Shown: positions 33,769-41,896 of the stretch, one piece after another
How positions within the stretch are numbered: the first letter of the stretch is position 1
Layout of the letters: each line of letters starts with the position of its first letter
Assembly: GCA_030426805.1 (NCBI GenBank)
Contig: JAUHXU010000002.1
Span: 868,001 to 932,000 of the forward strand
Reading direction: 5' to 3'
Length of the DNA: 64,000 bases
DNA from: a bacterium
Lineage (GTDB): Bacteria > Planctomycetota > JAFGQW01
Position numbers and translations under genes: made by a program
The notes under the pieces: generated by a model
Told to the model about the DNA's origin: nothing
The model's database searches: none
Seen by the model: the letters and a program-made list of their open reading frames with translations, nothing else

Positions 33769-33833
33769 GCGCGGACTGGATCGCGCGATCGGGGATGCCG
33801 ATAGGACCACAGCCGGCGCCTGTCGGCGCCACC

Positions 33834-34343
33834 ATGGGGGAATCGAGCGTGGACAAGATCGAGCAACCAGCGACCGAGCGGCCCGACGACGCGTCGACGA
33901 GCGAGTCCTGCCGCCGCCACGGCCACGATCGTCGCCGACGACCGACGCCGATGATCAGTCGCTACACGTTCTTCGGTGGCCGACGTCGCGCCGGCCGTCG
34001 CCCGGGCGAGACCGAGAACATCTACGTCGACCGCTACGACCCGCGCATCGTCACGATCTTCCTCGCGATCCTCACGCTCAACGTGCTCGACGCCTACTTC
34101 ACGCTCGTGTTCATTCAACGCGGCGGCACCGAGGCGAACCCGATCGCGCAGTGGTTCCTCGATCTCGGCACGCTTCCGTTCATCCTCGTCAAGAGCGCGG
34201 CGATCGGTGGGTTCCTGCTCGTGCTCGTGCTCCACAAGACGTTCTTGTCGGTGCCGCGCATGATGACGATCGTGATGGTGTTCTACACCGCGCTGTTGAT
34301 CTACCACCTCGCTCTGCAACTCACGGTCGTGCCGCGGCTGTGA
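33834..34343 (+). CDS. DUF5658-like membrane protein
   Basis: A 169-residue protein. After a basic N-terminal 60 residues come three or four membrane helices with the family pattern NVLDAYFTLVFIQRGGTEANP, where the GGxEANP motif between the first two helices is diagnostic, and LPFILVKSAAIGGFLLVL. Function of the family unknown. ATG 33834 was chosen; ATG 33795 in frame is also possible and neither has a clear SD. It is divergent from the ECF sigma gene. Confidence 0.65.
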   Translation: MGESSVDKIEQPATERPDDASTSESCRRHGHDRRRRPTPMISRYTFFGGRRRAGRRPGETENIYVDRYDPRIVTIFLAILTLNVLDAYFTLVFIQRGGTEANPIAQWFLDLGTLPFILVKSAAIGGFLLVLVLHKTFLSVPRMMTIVMVFYTALLIYHLALQLTVVPRL

Positions 34344-34347
34344 CCGA

Positions 34348-34376
34348 TTGACCGTCGATGGGTGCCGCTCTATACC
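34348..34376 (+). promoter_or_regulatory. Promoter of the HEAT-cyclophilin gene
   Basis: -35 TTGACC (34348-34353), 17-base spacer, -10 TATACC (34371-34376). It begins 5 bases after the stop of the previous gene; the leader to the ATG at 34405 is about 22 bases and includes GGAGG. Confidence 0.7.
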
Positions 34377-34404
34377 ACGAGTGGACCTTTCGGAGGCAAT
34401 CGCG

Positions 34405-36474
34405 ATGCGGACTCGTGCCCGGCTCGCCTTCTCGATCGCGGCCGGCCTACTGCTCGCCGGGTGCGGTGGCCCGGAGACCGGGCTCACGCCGCCGGACGCC
34501 GCACCGGCCCGCGCCCGCACGCTCACGGTGATCGAACGGATCGAGCGCGACCGCGACCTGCGCGGTGCGACACTGCGTCGGCTGCTCGCGAGCCCGGACG
34601 CGGTCGTGCGCGCCCGGGCGTCGCTCGCGCTCGGCCGCGTCGGCGATCGCGATGCGAGGCTCGCGCTCACGACCCGGCTCGACGACAACGAGCCGCGCGT
34701 GCGCGCGACGGCGGCCGTCGCGATCTCGATCGCGCGAGACGGCCGGTTCGTGCCGGAATTGCTCGGGCTCGTCCGCGATCCGGATGCACGGGTGCGCGCC
34801 GCGGGGATCGCGGCCCTCGGCCACCTTCGCGCGGCACGCGGCTTCGAGGCGATCGTCGCGGCGCTGGCCGATCGCGACACGGCCGTCGCGTGCGCTGCGG
34901 CCGACGCGTGCTTCCGACTGCGCGACGCCCGCGTCGTCGAGCCGTTGGGCGAAGCACTGCGGGATGCGCGCCCCCGTGTCCGCAGTCACGCAGCCAACGC
35001 CCTCGCAACCATTCAGTCGACCCGACCGGATCCGATCACCGGCGAGGCCCCGCCGCTCGAGCGGGACATCGACGCCGCGATCGCCGTTGTCGTGCCGGCA
35101 CTCGTGGCAGCCCTGTCGGATGCGGACATCGACGTGCGGGCCGCCGCGTTCGACGCGCTGCGACGCCGCTCCGAACCGCTGGACGACGCGCCTGCGATGA
35201 AGCGTGCCCTCGCCGGCTCGGCACCGGAGGTCGCGGTCGCCGCGGCGCGACTCGCGGCGGTGCAACCCGACGGTCGATTCGCGACGCTGCTCGTCGATGC
35301 ACTTTCCCACGAGCACGCGTATGTTCGCTGGGAAGCCGCCGCCGCGCTCGCGCGCCTCGGCACACACCTCGATGGCGCGACCCGGGCCACGGTGCTCCGG
35401 GCGCTGCGCGATCGGCTCGCGAACGACCGCGAGGCGACCGTGCGCGGTGCGGCGATCACGGCGCTCGTCGCCATCGACCCCCGCGTGATCGACTCGCTCG
35501 ACGAATACGGGACCGCGTCCGACGCGTGCGTCCGCGCGGCCTACTACCGCGCCGCCGGCGCGTCGACGCACGATGGCCTCGGCGACGCCGACGCGACCGT
35601 CCGGCTCGCGGCGCTCGACGGGTGGGCCGCGGCCGAGGACGCGAGCGGCGTGACCGCCCGCCTCGCGCGCGTGCTCGACGATCCGGTCGCGGGCGTGCGC
35701 GCCCATGCGGCCGAGTGCCTCGCTGCCCGCGGCGACGCGGCGGCGATCCCCGCGCTCGCCCGGGCGGCCGATCGAGCCGCGCGCAATCCCGACATGCCGA
35801 CCGCCGAGGCGCGCCTCGCGATCCTCGCGGCCCTCGTCCGGCTCGGCGGCACCACGCAGCGGCCCCGTCTGGAAGCCGCGCTCGACGACCCGTCGCCACT
35901 CGTGCGCCACGGCGCGACCGTGCGCCTCGGCGCGCTCGACGGCGGTCGCCCCGAGGTCGACTACCGCGGCGTTCGACCGGAGCCGCCGGTGCCGGGCACC
36001 CCGGTCGGCCGTCGGCCGGAGGTCGTACTCCAACTCACGCGAGGCACCGTTCGCCTCCGCCTCGATCGCGACCGTGCGCCGGCACACGTCGAGGCGTTCT
36101 GCGCCCTCGTGGATCGCGGGTTCTACGACGGCCTGCCGATGCACCGCGTCGTGCCGAATCACGTCGTGCAGGGGGGGGATCCCGAGGGCACCGGCTACGG
36201 CTCGGCCGCGTTCACGCTCGGCGACGAGCACTCCGCGGCGCCGTTCGAGGCCGGCACGGTCGGGATGGCCAAACTCGGGCCGGACACGGGGTCGTGCCAG
36301 TTCTTCATCTGCCTCGTCCCCCGGCCGCACCTCGATCAGCGCTACACGGTGTTCGGCCGGGTGGTGGAGGGGATGCAGGTGGTCGGGCGGACGCTTCCCG
36401 GCGACCGAATCGTCAGCGCCCGCCGCGTGTCGGGCTCCGAAACGCCCGAGGAAGGCGCTCCGAAGGCGCCCTGA
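34405..36474 (+). CDS. HEAT-repeat lipoprotein fused to a cyclophilin-type peptidyl-prolyl isomerase
   Basis: A 689-residue lipoprotein (lipobox LLLAGCGG, Cys near 19). Residues 50-520 contain about a dozen HEAT-type units (VRARASLALGRVGDRDAR; VRAAGIAALGHLRAARG; VRWEAAAALARLG). The last 170 residues form a cyclophilin domain (VVLQLTRGTVRLRLDRDRAP; HVEAFCALVDRGFYDGLPMH; QFFICLVPRPHLDQRYTVFG). Of the usual active-site residues, HRVVPN and QFFI are present. It would act as a surface or periplasmic folding factor whose HEAT array presents the isomerase to clients. GGAGG precedes the ATG by 9 bases. A pairing of HEAT repeats and cyclophilin on one lipid-anchored chain is uncommon. Confidence 0.8.
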   Translation: MRTRARLAFSIAAGLLLAGCGGPETGLTPPDAAPARARTLTVIERIERDRDLRGATLRRLLASPDAVVRARASLALGRVGDRDARLALTTRLDDNEPRVRATAAVAISIARDGRFVPELLGLVRDPDARVRAAGIAALGHLRAARGFEAIVAALADRDTAVACAAADACFRLRDARVVEPLGEALRDARPRVRSHAANALATIQSTRPDPITGEAPPLERDIDAAIAVVVPALVAALSDADIDVRAAAFDALRRRSEPLDDAPAMKRALAGSAPEVAVAAARLAAVQPDGRFATLLVDALSHEHAYVRWEAAAALARLGTHLDGATRATVLRALRDRLANDREATVRGAAITALVAIDPRVIDSLDEYGTASDACVRAAYYRAAGASTHDGLGDADATVRLAALDGWAAAEDASGVTARLARVLDDPVAGVRAHAAECLAARGDAAAIPALARAADRAARNPDMPTAEARLAILAALVRLGGTTQRPRLEAALDDPSPLVRHGATVRLGALDGGRPEVDYRGVRPEPPVPGTPVGRRPEVVLQLTRGTVRLRLDRDRAPAHVEAFCALVDRGFYDGLPMHRVVPNHVVQGGDPEGTGYGSAAFTLGDEHSAAPFEAGTVGMAKLGPDTGSCQFFICLVPRPHLDQRYTVFGRVVEGMQVVGRTLPGDRIVSARRVSGSETPEEGAPKAP

Positions 36475-36481
36475 TCGACGT

Positions 36482-36510
36482 CGCAAGTCCATTTCATTTA
36501 ACGACTTGCG
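36482..36510. repeat. Inverted repeat after the HEAT-cyclophilin gene
   Basis: CGCAAGTC (36482-36489) and GACTTGCG (36503-36510) form an 8-bp stem 8 bases past the stop codon, with no clear U-tract. The rest of the 36475-36950 interval has no gene that I trust. It is relatively AT-rich and contains the promoter at 36649 and a weaker candidate TTGTCG/TACAGT near 36514-36543. Confidence 0.4.
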
Positions 36511-36648
36511 AAATTGTCGATCATTTCGGGATTCCGCTACAGTCCCGGCGGGGCGTTTCCGATAGCGGCGCTACTCAACACGTGGGTGGGCGACCATCGC
36601 CTGACATTCGACAGAAGCCGAAAGCGTCGTATTTTGAGAGAAGCCCTC

Positions 36649-36676
36649 TTGACTCTGGGAGCCGATCGGGTAGAGT
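36649..36676 (+). promoter_or_regulatory. Candidate promoter of the FliA/WhiG-like sigma gene
   Basis: -35 TTGACT (36649-36654), 16-base spacer, -10 TAGAGT (36671-36676). This implies a 5' leader of about 270 bases, long enough for post-transcriptional control. Confidence 0.5.
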
Positions 36677-36950
36677 TCTCGCCCCGAGATTGCTCTCGTC
36701 CAGCGCTTGCCGCCACAAGTTATTGCTGGAGAAGTGGTTATCGCCAAGATAGCCGCCTCGGTCGAGAGGGTTTCGGGCGCGTCGAGCCCCGAGGGACGTC
36801 GGGATCGGCTCTGTTGGAGTCAGGTGAGGCATGCTCCCCACGGAAACAGGCGGTATCCGGGAAGGGTTCCGACCGAGCTTTCTCAGGGCGTCCGGCCTCA
36901 GTCCGGCCAGTGGTCTGCCCTGTTATCGCTTCGGTTTGCGAGCCGAGCGC

Positions 36951-37748
36951 ATGACGGGAGACCTCACAGTGAAGAAGACCGTGACTGAGACCGGGCTCGA
37001 GGGCATCTGGGCGACCTACAAGCGGACGGGGGACGAGAACCTCCGCAACCTGCTGATCGAGCGCTACCTGCCCCTCGTGAAGTACATCTCCGAGCGGTTG
37101 CTCGCGACGCTCCCGAAGTCGATCGAGCTCGACGACCTGACGAGCGCCGGCATCTTCGGCTTGATGGACGCGATCGACGGCTTCGACCTCGAGCGCGGCA
37201 TCAAGTTCAAGACCTACTGCACGACGCGCATCCGCGGGTCGATCCTCGATGAGCTGCGCTCGCAGGATTGGGTCCCGCGTCTCGTCCGCCTCAAGGCACA
37301 CAAGATCGACAAGGCGTACAAGGCGCTCGAGAGTCGTTACGGTCGCAAGCCCACCGACTTCGAGATGGCCAAGGAACTCGACATCTCGCTGGCCGAGTTC
37401 AACGCGATGCTCGAGGAGGCGAGCGCCGTCACGGTCTACTCGCTGAGCGAGAAGTGGGACGACGGCGACGACGACAAGTCGGTCGAGAAGGTCGACGTGC
37501 TCGCCGACAAGGACGCGGATACACCGCTCGACTGCCTGCACCAGAAAGACGTGCTCGAGTTCGTGACGCGCAACCTCACGAAGAAAGAGCGTCTGATCAT
37601 CATCATGTATTACTTCGAGGGCCTGACGATGAAGGAGATCGGCGAGGTGTTGAACCTGACCGAGTCCCGCGTCTGCCAGATCCACTCGAACATCCTGACG
37701 CGCCTCAAGGAGCAGCTGAAGAAGAACCGCCAGGAGCTGCTCTCGTAG
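36951..37748 (+). CDS. FliA/WhiG-family RNA polymerase sigma factor
   Basis: A 265-residue sigma-70 family protein. Region 2 spans residues 20-95 (LPLVKYISERLLATLPKSIE; GLMDAIDGFDLERGIKFKTY; IRGSILDELRSQDWVPRLVR), as in FliA/WhiG/SigD sigmas. A region 3 helix and region 4 (MKEIGEVLNLTESRVCQIHS) follow. A negatively charged insert, EKWDDGDDDKSVEKVDVLAD, lies before region 4. ATG 36951 and GTG 36969 (with GGGAG 9 bases upstream) are both possible starts. No flagellar genes are nearby, so the regulon may be developmental or general. The SpoIIE-type phosphatase gene at 41897 could belong to its control circuit. Confidence 0.85.
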   Translation: MTGDLTVKKTVTETGLEGIWATYKRTGDENLRNLLIERYLPLVKYISERLLATLPKSIELDDLTSAGIFGLMDAIDGFDLERGIKFKTYCTTRIRGSILDELRSQDWVPRLVRLKAHKIDKAYKALESRYGRKPTDFEMAKELDISLAEFNAMLEEASAVTVYSLSEKWDDGDDDKSVEKVDVLADKDADTPLDCLHQKDVLEFVTRNLTKKERLIIIMYYFEGLTMKEIGEVLNLTESRVCQIHSNILTRLKEQLKKNRQELLS

Positions 37749-37774
37749 ACGCACGTCCGACGCATGCGTGATCG

Positions 37775-37800
37775 ACGGGCTCGGGGATTCCCGGGCCCGT
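37775..37800. terminator. Hairpin between convergent genes
   Basis: ACGGGCTCGGG and CCCGGGCCCGT pair over 11 positions (one G-T) with a GATT loop and a short T-run after it on the plus strand. It sits 26 bases after the sigma-factor stop and just before the stop of the convergent gene, so it can end both transcripts. Confidence 0.65.
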
Positions 37801-37805
37801 TTGCG

Positions 37806-38207
37806 TTACTCCGGCTGACCGTCGCTCGACTTGTTCGCGCTGCGGATCATCTCGCGCAGGAAGCGGATCGTCTCGATCTTGATCAGCCCCTGAGAGGCCA
37901 TCTCGTCGAGCGCGTCGGAGAAGCAGGCGCGCAGGGCGGCACCGTCGCGGGACGTGCTGCGGCGATCCTGGCAATGCTCGATCAGCGTCGCGCCGCAACG
38001 GCACTGGCGGACCAGCTCGACGAACGGCATCTCGCCGACGCTCGTCGACTCGCGAAGGCAGCCGGCGCCGGGGAAGTTCACGGTCTCGACCAGCAGGGCG
38101 TCGAGCGACTCGTAGACGTGGTCACACTGCGAGCAGTGGCGCGGGAACGAGTCGAACAGCGACCGAAGTCCTTGCGTCGTCGAGAACGTGCGAGCGAGAT
38201 CGTCCAT
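37806..38207 (-). CDS. Cysteine-rich, probably zinc-binding protein
   Basis: A 133-residue soluble protein. Cysteine and histidine pairs suitable for zinc are RHCSQCDH (residues 24-31), GAGCLRE, QCRCG and EHCQDRR; the segment SVGEMPFVELVRQCRCG is the most regular. The C-terminus is helical. I do not recognise the family; a regulatory or redox role is possible. GGAG lies 7 bases before the ATG at 38207. It is convergent with the sigma gene across a terminator-like hairpin. Confidence 0.55.
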   Translation of the reverse strand: MDDLARTFSTTQGLRSLFDSFPRHCSQCDHVYESLDALLVETVNFPGAGCLRESTSVGEMPFVELVRQCRCGATLIEHCQDRRSTSRDGAALRACFSDALDEMASQGLIKIETIRFLREMIRSANKSSDGQPE

Positions 38208-38246
38208 GGGGTCACTCCGTCGGGTGCTGGATGGGGGCCGGCGCCG

Positions 38247-38275
38247 TGGCCGCCCTGTGGTTTTTTCGATACGAT
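38247..38275 (+). promoter_or_regulatory. Candidate promoter upstream of the HEAT lipoprotein
   Basis: -35 TGGCCG (38247-38252), 17-base spacer, -10 TACGAT (38270-38275). The RNA would start near 38282 and run through two hairpins before the gene at 38442. Confidence 0.45.
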
Positions 38276-38348
38276 GCGCGCCGGTCTTGACCGAGACCGG
38301 CGGTTTCGGCCGGCTCGGGAAAAAAACGGACTGAACAGGTCTCGTTTT

Positions 38349-38377
38349 GGGCACCCGACGGGGTGCGCCCGTTTTTT
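38349..38377 (+). terminator. Intrinsic terminator inside the 5' leader of the HEAT lipoprotein gene
   Basis: GGGC-ACCC (38349-38356), loop GACG, then GGGT-GC-GCCC (38361-38370) and a six-T tract (38372-38377). On the plus strand no complete gene ends here, so it would either stop a short RNA from the promoter at 38247 or act as an attenuator 64 bases before the ATG at 38442. Confidence 0.6.
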
Positions 38378-38441
38378 GCGCAGGGCTCGCGCGCTGCCCG
38401 TCGTCGAACCGCCCGGACCCGCTCCGAAGGACGCCGACTCC

Positions 38442-39341
38442 ATGATCACGACCCCTCGCCTCGCCGCGCTCGCCGCGGCCCTCCTCGTCGGCTGCTCCTC
38501 GGCGCCCCAGGAGACGGCCAAGCCCGAGCCGCCCCGATTGCGCGTCGCGCAGCCGGAGGCGTCGACCGTCGGCAACTACGGCCGCGAGGAGAGCCCGGAG
38601 CGGCTCTTCCTCACCCTCGACCAGCAACTCCGCAACGCCCGGGATCCGGGCACGAAGGCACTCGCGGGCCGCCAGCTCGACCGCGTGCTCGCACGCTACG
38701 TCGACGCGAACTTCGACGCCATCGCTTCGACGGTGGGGGGCGACAACGAGGATCGCGAGCTGATCGCCGTGTGGAGCCTCGGCTATGCGACGAATCCGCG
38801 CGCGACGCGGATCCTGTTGCGCGCGCTCGACGAACGGTCGCCCGAGGTGCGCGCGAATGCGCTCCACGCGCTCGGCCATCGCGCCGACCCGACCACGCCG
38901 CTACGCCCCATCCTCGAGCTGTTTCACGACGAGGACATCGGCGTGCGGTGCAACGCCGCGCGCGCGGTGCGCGACCTGGTGACGCGCGAGTCGCTCGAAG
39001 CGGTCGTGCCGCTGACCGGGCTGCTCGCGGATCCGGAGCCGCAGGTGCGCCTGCCGGTCGTCGGTGCGCTCGGGCAGATCGGGGCGCCCGAGTGCCGCGG
39101 CTTCCTCGTCAACGCGCTGCGCGACCCGGTGCCGCTCGTCCGCGGACAGGCGGCGCTCGGCCTCGGGAAGTGCGGCGACCCGAACCAGGTGCCGGTGTTG
39201 CTGACGTTCCTCCGGGCCGAGCAGCACGACCTCGTCGTGCAGTCGCTCGTCAAGGCGATCGGCGCGCTGACGAACAACCACTTCGAGTCGCGCCAGGCGT
39301 GCTTCGAGTGGTGGCTCGCCAACCGCGCCGACTTCCAGTAG
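38442..39341 (+). CDS. HEAT-repeat lipoprotein
   Basis: A 299-residue lipoprotein (AAALLVGCSS, Cys near 18). From residue 95 to 285 it has HEAT-type units: VWSLGYATNPRATRILLRAL; VRANALHALGHRADPTTPL; VRGQAALGLGKCGDPNQVPV. Probably a periplasmic or surface scaffold. It ends one base before the convergent priA stop. Upstream lies a possible attenuator (38349-38377). Confidence 0.7.
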   Translation: MITTPRLAALAAALLVGCSSAPQETAKPEPPRLRVAQPEASTVGNYGREESPERLFLTLDQQLRNARDPGTKALAGRQLDRVLARYVDANFDAIASTVGGDNEDRELIAVWSLGYATNPRATRILLRALDERSPEVRANALHALGHRADPTTPLRPILELFHDEDIGVRCNAARAVRDLVTRESLEAVVPLTGLLADPEPQVRLPVVGALGQIGAPECRGFLVNALRDPVPLVRGQAALGLGKCGDPNQVPVLLTFLRAEQHDLVVQSLVKAIGALTNNHFESRQACFEWWLANRADFQ

Positions 39342-39342
39342 C

Positions 39343-41589
39343 TCAGGCGAGCCCCTGCGGGTCGACGTCGAGCTGCATCGACACGCCGCGCCGCCACGTG
39401 GACGGACTCTCGTGCAGCGCCGCGAACGCGCGCTGGATGCCGGCCGGGGTCGGTGCCTTCACGAGCGCGTGGAAGCGGTAGCGGTTCTTCAGCTTGAAGA
39501 TCGGTGCCGGCGCCGGACCGAGCACTTGCACGTCGGCGGTGCGTGTCGCTTCGAGCAGGTCGGCGCAGGCGCGCGCGGCGTTGCGCACCTTGGCCTCGTC
39601 GGTCGCGTGAAGCGTGATCCGGAGCAGTCGCATGAACGGCGGCAGCCCATAGCGCTCGCGCATCCCGATCTCGCGTGCGGCAAAGCCTTCGAAGTCCTGT
39701 GACTGCGCGGCGGTGATCGCGTAGTGTCCGGGGTCCAGCGTCTGCACGATCACGCGTCCGGGGGCGTCGCCGCGTCCGGCGCGACCCGCGACCTGCGTCA
39801 GCAGCTGAAAGGTCCGCTCGGCCGCGCGAAAGTCGGCGAGGCCGAGCGCGGTGTCCGCCGAGATCACGCCGACGAGCGTCACGCCGGGGAAGTGCAGCCC
39901 CTTTGCGATCATCTGCGTGCCGACGAGGACGTCGATCTCCCGCGCCCGAAACCGCGCGAGCACGTCGCGATACGACTCGGGCTTCGTCATCGTGTCGCTG
40001 TCCATCCGCTCGATGCGCGCGTCGGGGAAGCACGCGGCGACGATCTCCTCGACGCGTTCGGTGCCGAGCCCGTAGAACGACATCGCCTCGCCGCTCTGGC
40101 ACTCCGGGCAGCGCGTGGGGGGGCGCATCCGGTGTTCGCAGGCGTGGCACGCGAGCAGGTTTCGTCCCTTGTGGAACGTCATCGTCAGGTCGCAGTTCGG
40201 GCAGCGCACGGGGGTCGAGCAGTCGCGGCAGACGTTGACGGTGTGGAAGCCTCGGCGGTTGAGGAACAGGAGCGCCTGTTCGCCGCGGACGAGTGTCTCC
40301 GACAGCGCGTCCTGCAGCGTCTGGCCGACGATCGACGACTTGCGCTTGAACGCGGAGTCCGACGCGAGGTCGACGACGGTGATCGACGGCAGGGAGCGAC
40401 CCGAGACGCGCTCGGGCAGGCGGAGCAGCCGGTAGCGATCCGTCGACGCGTTGTGGTAGGACTCGATGCTCGGCGTCGCGCTCCCGAGCACGACCGGAAC
40501 GCCGGTCTGGTGGGCGCGTTTGACGGCGATGTCGCGCGCGTGGTAGCGCGGGGCGTTTTGCTGCTTGAACGTCGGCTCGTGCTCCTCGTCGACGACGAGG
40601 ATGCCGAGGCGGGGGCACGGCGCGAGCACGGCGCTTCGAGGCCCGATCGTCACGTCGACCTCGCCGCGGCGGATCGCGAGCCACGCGTCGCTGCGTTCGC
40701 GCGGGGTGAGCGCACTGTGCAGCACCGCGACCGAACGGAAGCGTCGCCGAAAGCGGTCGACGGTCTGGGGGGTCAATGCGATCTCGGGGACGAGCACGAT
40801 CGCCTGCTCGCCGGCGTCGATGCGGCGGGCGATCGCCTGCAGGTAGACCTCGGTCTTGCCGCTGCCGGTCACGCCGTGCAGGAGAAACGGCGCGAACGTG
40901 TTCGCGGCGCCGTCGATCGCGTCCACGGCTTCGCGTTGTTCGGGTGTGAGTTCGAGCGGCGTCTCGGTGCCGTCGCCGGTGCCGGCGGGACGGGTCGGGA
41001 GCGCCGCGGTCGCCGGGCCGCGAAGCACGCGGATCCACCCCTGCTCGAGGAGTGCACGGTAGGCGCCGTCGGAGAAGACGTCCTCGCCGCGGAGCGTCTT
41101 CAGCGGCATCTGGTCGGTCTTCGCGAGGTAGCGGAGCAGCGCCGCTTGCTTCGGTGCGCGTCGTTCGCGATCGGCGGCGGTCGCCTCCGGATCGCCTCGG
41201 TCCGGGTCGAGGCTCACGGTCGCGACCGCCCGCTGGGTCCGCGCGACGCTGCTCGGCAAGAAGCTCGCGAGCACTTCGCCGAGCGGGCACAGGTAGTAGC
41301 GCGCCATCCACTCGGCGAGTTCGAGGATCTCGGCGGTGAACAGCGGTTCCGCATCGATCACGTGGTGGATCGGCTTGAGCGCGCCGGCTTCCGACGGCGC
41401 GGTGTCGTCGAAACCGACGCACACGCCGGTCGATTCGGCGTGACCGAACGGCACCGAGACCCGGCAGCCGACGCGGAGCGTGTCGCGGGCGGCGTCCGGG
41501 ACCGTGTAGTGGAACCGACCGAAGACCGGACGGTTGACCGCGATCAGCGCGAGGGCGTCGGCAGGGGGGCGGGCGTCATCGGCGTTCAC
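39343..41589 (-). CDS. priA: Primosomal protein N' (replication restart helicase PriA)
   Basis: A 748-residue superfamily 2 helicase that reloads the replisome at stalled forks. The N-terminal 3'-DNA-end binding domain spans residues 15-110. Walker A is VTGSGKTEV, the DEAH-type box is VDEEHEPTFK, and the helicase C-domain contains VLVGTQMIAKGLHFPG and VAGRAGRG. Eight cysteines (NVCRDC, RCPNC, ACHAC, RCPEC) form the zinc-binding region between the lobes, as in all PriA. It is the last gene of a long operon and overlaps the MazG-like gene by 4 bases. Confidence 0.95.
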   Translation of the reverse strand: MNADDARPPADALALIAVNRPVFGRFHYTVPDAARDTLRVGCRVSVPFGHAESTGVCVGFDDTAPSEAGALKPIHHVIDAEPLFTAEILELAEWMARYYLCPLGEVLASFLPSSVARTQRAVATVSLDPDRGDPEATAADRERRAPKQAALLRYLAKTDQMPLKTLRGEDVFSDGAYRALLEQGWIRVLRGPATAALPTRPAGTGDGTETPLELTPEQREAVDAIDGAANTFAPFLLHGVTGSGKTEVYLQAIARRIDAGEQAIVLVPEIALTPQTVDRFRRRFRSVAVLHSALTPRERSDAWLAIRRGEVDVTIGPRSAVLAPCPRLGILVVDEEHEPTFKQQNAPRYHARDIAVKRAHQTGVPVVLGSATPSIESYHNASTDRYRLLRLPERVSGRSLPSITVVDLASDSAFKRKSSIVGQTLQDALSETLVRGEQALLFLNRRGFHTVNVCRDCSTPVRCPNCDLTMTFHKGRNLLACHACEHRMRPPTRCPECQSGEAMSFYGLGTERVEEIVAACFPDARIERMDSDTMTKPESYRDVLARFRAREIDVLVGTQMIAKGLHFPGVTLVGVISADTALGLADFRAAERTFQLLTQVAGRAGRGDAPGRVIVQTLDPGHYAITAAQSQDFEGFAAREIGMRERYGLPPFMRLLRITLHATDEAKVRNAARACADLLEATRTADVQVLGPAPAPIFKLKNRYRFHALVKAPTPAGIQRAFAALHESPSTWRRGVSMQLDVDPQGLA

Positions 41590-41894
41590 GTCGGTAGTGA
41601 CGCGCTGTCCTCGGTGCAGTTACACGGAATCGCGCTGCACTTCGGACAGCCGTCGCCGTACTTCGCCGCCACCGCCGCGTCGAGTTCGACGCCGGACAGG
41701 CTCGCGAGCGTGCTCAGCCACGCGAGCACGTCGGCGGCCTCCTCGGTGATCTTGTCGCGGTCGCCGAGCCGGATCGCCTCGGCGAGTTCACCGACCTCCT
41801 CGGTGAACCAGAGCCACGTCCCACCGATGCCGCGGGCGCGGTCCTTGTCGAGGTAGAGCGCTTCGATCCGCCGCTGGAACGCCGCGATCTCCAT
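41586..41894 (-). CDS. MazG-like nucleotide pyrophosphohydrolase
   Basis: A 102-residue all-alpha protein with the EExxE-12-28-ExxD signature of MazG-type NTP pyrophosphatases: EEVGELAEAI and EEAADVLAWL. The C-terminus has CPKCSAIPCNC, a cysteine cluster that could bind zinc. It would hydrolyse non-canonical or excess NTPs to NMP. It overlaps priA and sits 2 bases after the phosphatase gene. Confidence 0.8.
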   Translation of the reverse strand: MEIAAFQRRIEALYLDKDRARGIGGTWLWFTEEVGELAEAIRLGDRDKITEEAADVLAWLSTLASLSGVELDAAVAAKYGDGCPKCSAIPCNCTEDSASLPT

Positions 41895-41896
41895 CG

